5,278 nucleotides of DNA. It comes from Trichodesmium sp. jk18x7bins.61 (GTDB taxonomy: Bacteria > Cyanobacteriota > Cyanobacteriia > Cyanobacteriales > Microcoleaceae). The notes beneath the pieces are model-generated. The model was not told the DNA's origin. It saw only the letters and a list, made by a program, of their open reading frames with translations, and did no database searches. The DNA is taken from positions 1 through 5,278 of the forward strand of contig JAJEAQ010000145.1 of assembly GCA_022822685.1 (NCBI GenBank), read 5' to 3'. The stretch's first letter is position 1. Every line of letters begins with the position of its first letter. Below are positions 1 to 4,644 of this stretch, piece after piece. The position numbers and the translations under genes were made by a program.

Positions 1-571
1 GGTGTAATTATTGGGTTGTAGATCACTTTAATTTTCTTTTGTGATATCTCAGTTATACGAGCTAAACTATCAGCAGCTCCTTGAGAAACTGCCACTATTC
101 CATCTGCTAAAGGGTACAGAAACCGGGCTGTTACTGGAGCCAAACGTGAATAAATTTGCTCTACCAGTTTTGCCTCTACACAAAGATTAGTGTGTTCTGA
201 AACTATAACTTTAGTAGCTCCCCCTGCAAACTGTTTAGCTATTATTGCATTTTCCTAAGGAAATAGCAAAGCTGAAAGTAAGACTTTCGGTTTTTTTCTT
301 ACAAATAATTGATTAATTTAGGGAGACTTCTACAAGACTGAAATCCTGTTGCGAATCTCAATTTATCATTCAAATCAGAATTATGAAAATTTATCAGTTG
401 TATTTTCTCTGGTATCAGAGTTATATATTTCCCGTCTGCGTTAGCTAATATTAAATCTACTCTGACTCCCCTTTCAGCAAAGCCAATTGCTAGATTTAGC
501 ATCACACGCTCTGCTCCACCTCCTGTCAGATTCCGCAGGAAGACAGCTATATGTGGTTGAGATTTATGCAT
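1..571 (-). pseudogene. Broken family-4 glycosyltransferase (N-terminal part, cut by left edge)
   Basis: Reading leftwards from the ATG at 571, the first 90 codons give a typical GT4 N-terminal Rossmann half. It has a hydrophobic strand (HIAVFLRNL), the glycine-rich GGGAERVMLNLA motif, then RGVRVDLILANADGKY. This frame stops at TAA 299-301. The homology resumes one frame over at about 299 (RKKPKVLLSALLFP), meets an in-frame TAG at 255-257, and continues open to the window edge with family-like stretches GGATKVIVSEHTNL, ADGIVAVSQGAADSL and KKIKVIYNP. Two independent lesions, roughly a one-base loss near 300 and a nonsense codon, indicate a dead gene. GT4 enzymes transfer sugars from nucleotide-sugar donors at the cytoplasmic membrane during polysaccharide or glycolipid synthesis; the exact substrate cannot be read here. 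No Shine-Dalgarno is visible before the ATG. The 90-codon ORF alone would lack the donor-binding domain and should not be annotated as a functional protein. Confidence 0.85.
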
Positions 572-740
572 ATAGAATTATTTTGGGATCAAAACATGTC
601 TAGTAATTTCCAGGAATTAGGGGAGTAATTTAACAAAAGTTGACAGAAGTCCTAATCTATAAATTTTCTATTTTTAGATGGGGATGAATGCCAATCAATA
701 CTTATCCTGACATAGGTGTATGCTACAATTTTATCACTAA
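572..740. other. Intergenic spacer upstream of the dead glycosyltransferase
   Basis: AT-rich spacer without a credible ORF on either strand. It would hold the 5' leader and promoter of the minus-strand glycosyltransferase, but I see no convincing -35/-10 pair. It ends at the target-duplication copy (ACTAA, 736-740) of the small inserted element. Confidence 0.5.
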
Positions 741-832
741 CAGGACTTATGCAAAAACACTATATAGAGTAATTTAAAACTATGGCACAACGGTATATAT
801 AGCCTTTACAACTAAAAAATGTGTAAGTCCTG
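741..832. mobile_element. MITE-like element, 92 bp, with terminal inverted repeats and target duplication
   Basis: The left end reads CAGGACTTATGCA (741-753). The reverse complement of the right end (820-832) reads CAGGACTTACACA, so 11 of 13 positions match and the outer 9 are perfect. The element is flanked by the perfect 5-bp direct repeat ACTAA (736-740 and 833-837), the signature of a transposition event. It is far too short to code for a transposase, so it is a non-autonomous miniature element mobilised in trans. Ends beginning with AGGACTTA are, from memory, widespread in filamentous cyanobacteria, but I cannot assign the parent insertion sequence from the window. Confidence 0.78.
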
Positions 833-916
833 ACTAACCAGTAAAACTGATCAAATTTTGATTTGAGCACAAGTACAAAATATATTCAACTTCCCAGCTA
901 TAACTATGGCTATTAA

Positions 917-1231
917 ATAGTTTTGATTTTTGTAGATAGTGGTGAAATTATTCTCTTTGTTAAAGATCAAAAAAATCTCAAACGTCAGCTACAAAAATTA
1001 GCTTGTAACATTAGATATAAAACTAGGATCAAACTACCTAAAGTTCAAGGGAAAATAGCTTGATGTCGTGGAGATTTTCGACACTAGCTATCCTCCAAGA
1101 TAGTCAATGAAAACCAAGTTATGGCATGAGAAAATCTGAACATCAAAGGTATGCTATAAAACCATAATTTAGCTAAGGCAATTATAGATTATGGTTGAGG
1201 GATGTTTAGTACAATGGTTAAGTTATACCCT
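917..1231 (+). pseudogene. tnpB: Decayed TnpB / OrfB (IS200/IS605 or IS607 type) remnant
   Basis: A single reading frame (codons in phase with 938) gives recognisable TnpB sequence interrupted by five in-frame stops: TGA 1061, TAG 1085, TGA 1127, TAA 1157 and TGA 1196. Readable segments in order are SGEIILFVKDQKNLKRQLQK (about 938-997), a basic stretch ending in KVQGKIA (to 1060), CRGDFRH, LSSKIVNENQVMA, ENLNIKGML and NHNLAKAIIDYG. These match the TnpB order of the KxLKRLQRKL helix, KIANxRxDFxHKLS, VENxVIxVEDLNxKGM, KNHKLAKAIxDxxWGxF. At least three stops are one substitution from the expected residue: Lys at 1085 and 1157, Trp at 1196. The Glu in ENLN corresponds to a RuvC-site acidic residue of the family. 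The N-terminal domain and the C-terminal zinc ribbon are not recognisable. TnpB is an RNA-guided endonuclease of transposons; this copy cannot be functional. Confidence 0.85.
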
Positions 1232-1304
1232 TTCACACAAATCATGCATCGAGTGTGCAATACTAAATCCGATTATGAAAGCGTAACTCCTCCCGAATGA
1301 GGCC

Positions 1305-1328
1305 AAGGGAATTTTGTAAAATTCCCTT
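1305..1328. repeat. Perfect 11-bp inverted repeat (24-nt hairpin)
   Basis: AAGGGAATTTT (1305-1315), a GT spacer, then AAAATTCCCTT (1318-1328) form a perfect palindrome. No T run follows on either strand, so it is a poor terminator candidate. It lies about 75-100 bp downstream of the last recognisable TnpB sequence. It could therefore be a remnant of the subterminal hairpin of that IS200/IS605-type element, which is an inference from position only. Confidence 0.7.
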
Positions 1329-1350
1329 CTCACCCTTCTGCATACCTCCC

Positions 1351-1386
1351 TTGACAAATTGTAATTTTTTAATTGTCAATTGTCAA
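1351..1386. repeat. AT-rich inverted repeat with tandem AATTGTC
   Basis: TTGACAAATTG (1351-1361) pairs with CAATTGTCAA (1377-1386) with a single bulge. The right side contains AATTGTC twice in tandem (1371-1384). This is a low-complexity intergenic repeat of the sort common in filamentous cyanobacteria; no function is evident. Confidence 0.55.
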
Positions 1387-1393
1387 GCTAGTA

Positions 1394-1401
1394 GCGATCG
1401 C
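1394..1401. repeat. HIP1 octamer GCGATCGC
   Basis: Exact copy of the Highly Iterated Palindrome 1, which is strongly over-represented in many cyanobacterial genomes. Useful as a taxonomic pointer; a second copy lies inside htpG. Confidence 0.8.
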
Positions 1402-1703
1402 TGCTTCAATAGACCTAAATATGGGAATTAAGATTCCATTTCAAACCACATTGATGCTCAAGAGGGCATAAGCATAATCAAAGATTAGAAACTATCAGAA
1501 TCATTAGTTATTTTTAATAAATTTACAGAGAAATATTATTTTCTAAATATTCAACTCAGGCTATCAGATCGAAGAAAGTCTTAGGTAGTGAAATCCGAAT
1601 CATATTTTTGGGGCAATCCCCGTATAAAAAAAAGATTCAATAAATCAAAATCATTAAAGAGTATTGAGTAGAGAACAGTAGTAATTGGCCATGTGTTCCA
1701 ACA

Positions 1704-1740
1704 CTCTAGTTTCGTATCTTTCAAGATACCAAAAACTGAG
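1704..1740. promoter_or_regulatory. Long imperfect palindrome upstream of htpG (candidate operator or leader hairpin)
   Basis: The core is GTATCTT (1714-1720), TC, AAGATAC (1723-1729). The symmetry continues outward: AGTTT (1708-1712) pairs with AAACT (1733-1737) across a small internal loop, and CTC (1704-1706) pairs with GAG (1738-1740) past one bulged T, giving 15 pairs in all. The structure ends 57 bp before the htpG ATG. No T run follows, so it is not a standard terminator. It could be an operator for a dimeric regulator or a 5'-leader stem-loop controlling this heat-shock gene. The structure is seen; the role is inferred. Confidence 0.5.
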
Positions 1741-1797
1741 ACTCAATCCTCAATGCTCCACGAGAATTAATCCACCTAGATACAACAGATAAAAACT

Positions 1798-3807
1798 ATG
1801 AGTACAACACTAGAAAAAGGTCAAATCAGTATCCATACTGAAAATATCTTCCCCATTATCAAAAAATCCCTCTATACTGACCATGAAATTTTCTTAAGAG
1901 AATTAGTATCTAATGGTGTAGATGCAATTACTAGACTGAACATGGTGGCTCGAACTGGGGAATATAATGGTGATATTACCAACTCAGAAATAGAGGTAAA
2001 AATAGACAAAGATAATCAGACTCTCTCAATTAGTGATAATGGCATCGGTATGACCGCCGATGAAATTAAAAAATATATTAACCAAGTTGCTTTTTCCAGT
2101 GCTGAAGAGTTTGTCCAGAAATATAAAGGCAGTGATGATGATACAATCATAGGTCATTTCGGCCTAGGTTTTTACTCTTCTTTTATGGTAGCTAAAAAGG
2201 TAGAAATTGATACCCTTTCTTATCAAGAAGGAGCGCAGGCTGTTCACTGGAGCTGTGATGGCTCTCCAGAGTTTGAATTATCAGATTCGGCTCGCACGGA
2301 ACGAGGCACAACTATTACCTTAACCCTCCAAGATGAAGAAAAAGAATATCTCGAAACTACTCGGATTCGGCAATTAATTAAAACCTACTGCGATTTTATG
2401 CCAGTGCCAATTAAATTAGAGGAGGAAGTAGTTAATAAACACAAAGCAATCTGGCGAGAATCTACTCAAAACGTGACAAAAGATGACTACTTAGAACTAT
2501 ACCGTCATCTTTATCCTTTCCAAGAAGATCCTTTGCTATGGGTACATCTAAATACTGACTATCCTTTTATTGTTAATGGCATTCTTTACTTTCCTAAATT
2601 AAAACCAGATGTAGATGTTAACCAAGGTAATATTAAACTATTCTGTAATCAGGTATTTGTGACAGACCACTGTGAGGAAATTATTCCCAAATTCTTGATG
2701 CCCTTACGAGGTATAATTGATAGTACAGATATTCCTCTAAATGTGTCTCGCAGTTCTTTATTGAGTAATCGAACTGTGAGAAGAATAGCTGATTATATAG
2801 CAAAAAAAGTAGGCGATCGCCTGAAAGAAATTTATCGCGACGAACAAGTTAAATATATTAGCTGCTGGCAAGATGTAGGCACATTTGTTAAGTTCGGTGC
2901 CATGAATGATGATAAGTTTAAAAAGCAGGTAGAAGACATCATAATTTTCCGCACCACAGCCAAACTTAATCAGACTGAGTCTACTCAAACTGAAGCCAAA
3001 CCAGCAGTAGAAGTACAAGTAGAAGGAGAAGATGCTTGGCAAGAAGTAACTCCTAAAACTTCTGATGCTCAAAACACAGATGAACAAGGTTTTTATTACA
3101 CCACTCTCAAAGAATACTTAGAACGTAACAAAGAAAACCATGAAAACCGGGTATATTATTGTACTGATCCTGCATCCCAAGCAACTTATGTAGAACTACA
3201 TAAAAATCAGGGTTTGGAAGTTTTATTTCTCGACTCTTTTATTGACACCCACTTTATTAGTTTCCTAGAAAGAGAATATCAAGATGTGAAATTCTCTCGA
3301 GTAGATTCTGACTTAGATGAAACATTAATTGATAAAGAAAATCAATCGGAAATTGTCGATCCAACTACTAATAAAACTCGCAGCGAACAAATAAAAGAGT
3401 TATTTGAAAAAGCTCTGAATAAACCTAAAGTAAATATTAAAGCTCAAGCACTAAAATCAGAAGATACTCAAACTACTCCACCAGCAATGGTATTGTTACC
3501 AGAAGCAATGCGACGCTTGCGGGATATGACTGCTTTGTTGCAGCAGGAAAAAGCCGAATTTCCAGAGGACCATGTTTTGTTAGTTAACACTGCCCACCCA
3601 CTAATTCAGAATCTTAGCAATCTCAATCAAGGTAGTATTATTCAAGGTAGTGGAGATTCCCCTTCAGCAGAATTAGCTAAACAAATCTGTAATCATATAT
3701 ATGATTTAGCTTTGGTAGCACAGAAAGGCTTTGATGCTGAGGGCATGAAAGATTTTGTAGAACGTTCTAATCAGGTATTGACAAAATTAACGGAACGTGC
3801 ATTATGA
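1798..3807 (+). CDS. htpG: Molecular chaperone HtpG (bacterial Hsp90)
   Basis: The 669-residue product is a full-length Hsp90-family ATPase. It works as a cytosolic homodimer that remodels client proteins, often with the DnaK system, and in cyanobacteria is linked to heat, cold and oxidative stress. The N-terminal GHKL ATPase domain shows RELVSN with catalytic Glu35 and Asn39, SDNGIGM (Asp80, Gly82, Gly84), the lid-region GHFGLGFYSSF (119-129) and RGTTITL (169-175). The middle domain carries LNVSRS with the expected Arg318. The C-terminal dimerisation domain follows from about residue 550 (PPAMVLLPEAMRR, NTAHPLIQNL). No MEEVD tail is present, as expected for bacteria. An acidic, Thr/Gln-rich linker at about 395-430 explains the length beyond the 624 residues of E. 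coli HtpG. The ATG lacks a clear Shine-Dalgarno. The gene is apparently monocistronic, ending at the terminator at 3961. Confidence 0.97.
   Translation: MSTTLEKGQISIHTENIFPIIKKSLYTDHEIFLRELVSNGVDAITRLNMVARTGEYNGDITNSEIEVKIDKDNQTLSISDNGIGMTADEIKKYINQVAFSSAEEFVQKYKGSDDDTIIGHFGLGFYSSFMVAKKVEIDTLSYQEGAQAVHWSCDGSPEFELSDSARTERGTTITLTLQDEEKEYLETTRIRQLIKTYCDFMPVPIKLEEEVVNKHKAIWRESTQNVTKDDYLELYRHLYPFQEDPLLWVHLNTDYPFIVNGILYFPKLKPDVDVNQGNIKLFCNQVFVTDHCEEIIPKFLMPLRGIIDSTDIPLNVSRSSLLSNRTVRRIADYIAKKVGDRLKEIYRDEQVKYISCWQDVGTFVKFGAMNDDKFKKQVEDIIIFRTTAKLNQTESTQTEAKPAVEVQVEGEDAWQEVTPKTSDAQNTDEQGFYYTTLKEYLERNKENHENRVYYCTDPASQATYVELHKNQGLEVLFLDSFIDTHFISFLEREYQDVKFSRVDSDLDETLIDKENQSEIVDPTTNKTRSEQIKELFEKALNKPKVNIKAQALKSEDTQTTPPAMVLLPEAMRRLRDMTALLQQEKAEFPEDHVLLVNTAHPLIQNLSNLNQGSIIQGSGDSPSAELAKQICNHIYDLALVAQKGFDAEGMKDFVERSNQVLTKLTERAL
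2813..2820. repeat. HIP1 octamer GCGATCGC inside htpG
   Basis: Exact HIP1 copy within the htpG coding sequence (around GDRLKE), part of the 10-bp palindrome GGCGATCGCC at 2812-2821. It supports a cyanobacterial source. Confidence 0.8.
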
Positions 3808-3845
3808 TTGGCATCAAGAGTCAGAATTCAACTATCTGCGGTGAG

Positions 3846-3873
3846 GGCAAGAGTCAAGAGGCAAGAGGCAAAA
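3846..3873. repeat. Four tandem heptamers (STRR-type, GGCAAGA)
   Basis: Four adjacent 7-mers read GGCAAGA, GTCAAGA, GGCAAGA, GGCAAAA, just after the htpG stop. Short tandemly repeated repetitive heptamers of this kind are known from heterocystous cyanobacteria. A degenerate relative (CCAAGAGGCAAGATGACAAA) occurs near 4510 before the second glycosyltransferase. Confidence 0.7.
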
Positions 3874-3917
3874 GTTAAATTGGTGGTATGTATTTTGCTT
3901 TTCATGTTGCTGGGCAT

Positions 3918-3939
3918 TAATCTTTGATTTAGATGGAGT
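3918..3939. repeat. Left arm of a 22-bp perfect inverted repeat flanking rpmB
   Basis: These 22 bases (beginning TAATCTTTGATT, ending AGATGGAGT) are the exact reverse complement of 4416-4437. The arm lies in the htpG 3' untranslated region, before the terminator, and would be part of the htpG mRNA. No copy of its own partner strand is adjacent, so it does not fold into a local hairpin by itself. Confidence 0.85.
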
Positions 3940-3960
3940 GCTTTCAAAAGCAAAAAAGTT

Positions 3961-3993
3961 ATAGGGACGTTCCATGGAACATCCCTATTTTTT
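3961..3993 (+). terminator. Rho-independent terminator of htpG
   Basis: ATAGGGACGTTCC and GGAACATCCCTAT (3961-3988 including the turn) pair at 12 of 13 positions with one C/A mismatch, followed by a run of six T (3988-3993). It is about 155 bp past the htpG stop. A run of A (3952-3957) lies just before the stem, so the hairpin may also stop transcription from the minus strand. It separates htpG transcription from rpmB. Confidence 0.88.
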
Positions 3994-4020
3994 GATCTTA
4001 CTGATTGGGAAAAACTTGAT

Positions 4021-4078
4021 TTTTCTCCACTCCCTGACTCTCCCACTGCTTCACTCCTCTAATTCCCTACTCCCCCCC
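4021..4078. repeat. Pyrimidine-rich degenerate repeat tract ending in C7
   Basis: The tract is almost wholly C and T, with repeated CTCC / CTCCC units at about 7-bp steps and a run of seven C at 4072-4078. On the minus strand it reads as GAGTGGGA-type units. It resembles the degenerate heptamer spacers of filamentous cyanobacteria. It lies immediately upstream of the rpmB promoter; no further role is visible. Confidence 0.55.
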
Positions 4079-4128
4079 GTGCTGTCTGAATTATAAGAGT
4101 ATTCTGAAAGTTATTCGTCAAGCATATA

Positions 4129-4134
4129 TATAAT
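4129..4134 (+). promoter_or_regulatory. Probable -10 box of the rpmB promoter
   Basis: A perfect TATAAT lies 35 bp upstream of the rpmB ATG, inside an alternating AT stretch (CATATATATAATGG). No good TTGACA-like -35 is found at 16-18 bp; the nearest loose candidates are TGAAAG (4105-4110) or CTGAAA (4104-4109). The leader would be only about 25-30 nt. Its position between a terminator and rpmB supports separate transcription of rpmB. Confidence 0.5.
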
Positions 4135-4157
4135 GGAGGGGTCGTAAACAAATAATC

Positions 4158-4165
4158 AGGATGGA
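4158..4165 (+). promoter_or_regulatory. Ribosome binding site of rpmB, overlapping a two-codon ORF
   Basis: AGGATGGA precedes the ATG, with AGGA spaced 7 nt from the start, the clearest Shine-Dalgarno in the window. The ATG inside it (4161) opens a two-codon frame, ATG-GAA-TAA, whose stop overlaps the rpmB start as TAATG. Whether this mini-frame is translated cannot be judged from sequence. Confidence 0.6.
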
Positions 4166-4168
4166 ATA

Positions 4169-4405
4169 ATGGGCCGTAAGTGTCAACTAACAGGAAAGAA
4201 AGCAAATAATGGTTTTGCCGTATCTCACTCTCATATTCGTACCCATAAAGTTCAACATGCTAACTTACAATGGAAGAGGGTATGGTGGCCTCAAGGTAAT
4301 CGTTGGGTAAGGCTACGATTATCAACTAAAGCAATTAAAACTTTAGAACGGAAAGGCTTGCAGGCAATGGCCAAAGAGGCAGGTATTAATTTGAATAGCT
4401 TTTAA
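4169..4405 (+). CDS. rpmB: 50S ribosomal protein L28
   Basis: The 78-residue basic protein is a full-length bL28 of the size usual for bacteria. bL28 is a component of the large ribosomal subunit that binds 23S rRNA. The N-terminus MGRKCQLTGKKANNGFAVSHSH matches the family opening CxxTGKxPxxGNxxSH. It is followed by the hydrophobic NLQWKRVWWPQGNRWVRLRLS core, which corresponds to the NLHxxRFWVxxxxRxVxLRVS region of E. coli L28, and a C-terminal helix TKAIKTLERKGLQAMAKEAG. Only one cysteine (Cys5) is present, so this is the zinc-free form with no CxxC pairs. The start is supported by a good Shine-Dalgarno. It follows htpG in the same direction, separated by a terminator and its own -10 box; from memory, htpG and rpmB are neighbours in other cyanobacteria too. 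Confidence 0.96.
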   Translation: MGRKCQLTGKKANNGFAVSHSHIRTHKVQHANLQWKRVWWPQGNRWVRLRLSTKAIKTLERKGLQAMAKEAGINLNSF

Positions 4406-4415
4406 TTTTGAGAGT

Positions 4416-4447
4416 ACTCCATCTAAATCAAAGATTATAGATGGAGT
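4416..4447 (+). repeat. 32-nt hairpin after rpmB containing the right arm of the 22-bp inverted repeat
   Basis: ACTCCATCTA (4416-4425) pairs with TAGATGGAGT (4438-4447), and inside it AATC pairs with GATT around an AAA loop with one bulged A, giving 14 pairs. Positions 4416-4437 are also the exact reverse complement of 3918-3939. No T run follows, so it is not a classic terminator, though it could stabilise or punctuate the rpmB 3' end. The unit GATGGAGT occurs in three places: 3932-3939, 4440-4447 and inverted at 4416-4423. Confidence 0.8.
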
Positions 4448-4468
4448 TGGGAGCGTGGAGGAAGAGAA

Positions 4469-4490
4469 GTGGCGTTAGAGCGTGAGCCAC
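4469..4490 (+). other. Weak stem-loop with distal T run (possible rpmB terminator)
   Basis: GTGGC (4469-4473) pairs with GCCAC (4486-4490), with TTTTT at 4496-4500. The stem is only 5 bp with a 12-nt loop and the T run is displaced by 5 nt, so this is a weak candidate. The rest of 4448-4644 shows only a degenerate heptamer repeat near 4510 and two similar boxes before the next gene, CTTTATAGAAATAAG (4584-4598) and CTTATAGAGAAATAAG (4624-4639). Confidence 0.25.
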
Positions 4491-4644
4491 AAGAATTTTT
4501 GCAACTGAATCCAAGAGGCAAGATGACAAAAGTCTTCTAAGGTTAGTAAGTGACACCGATGATTTTGTAATCTTACACAAGAACTTTATAGAAATAAGAT
4601 TTGATTTTTGATTACTAAACAGACTTATAGAGAAATAAGTTATC

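Larger units (their letters stand above)
1232..1797. other. Intergenic region between the TnpB fossil and htpG
   Basis: No ORF on either strand looks like a real gene and no tRNA or rRNA signature is visible. The stretch holds several structured elements listed separately: hairpins at 1305-1328 and 1351-1386, a HIP1 octamer at 1394-1401 and the palindrome at 1704-1740. It also has a small GGGG-CAAT-CCCC hairpin at 1610-1621 with no following T run. The part nearest htpG must contain its promoter, but I cannot point to a convincing sigma-70 hexamer pair. No CIRCE element (TTAGCACTC-N9-GAGTGCTAA) is present. There is also no clear Shine-Dalgarno before the htpG ATG. Confidence 0.6.

Noticed and set aside
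291..297. A7 run as a phase-variation switch for the glycosyltransferase
   Set aside because: The TAA stop lies before the run in the reading direction, and a second nonsense codon follows, so slippage in this run alone cannot restore the frame.
1610..1621. GGGG-CAAT-CCCC hairpin as a terminator
   Set aside because: The stem is only 4 bp and neither strand has a T run directly 3' of it; A or AT sequence follows instead.
1560..1797. CIRCE-type heat-shock element or clear sigma-70 promoter for htpG
   Set aside because: No TTAGCACTC/GAGTGCTAA pair is present, and the candidate hexamers (e.g. TTGAGT at 1664) have no -10 partner at a normal distance.
2758..3087. 109-codon minus-strand open frame
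   Set aside because: It lies wholly inside htpG on the opposite strand, with low-complexity Phe/Tyr/Ser-rich composition, and is a shadow of the real gene.
3828..4046. 72-codon minus-strand open frame after htpG
   Set aside because: It runs through the htpG terminator hairpin and the repeat tracts, shows no family-like motif, and has no supporting ribosome binding site.
3918..4437. The 22-bp inverted repeat as ends of a transposon carrying rpmB
   Set aside because: No direct target duplication flanks the pair, there is no transposase inside, and rpmB is an essential housekeeping gene with normal context.
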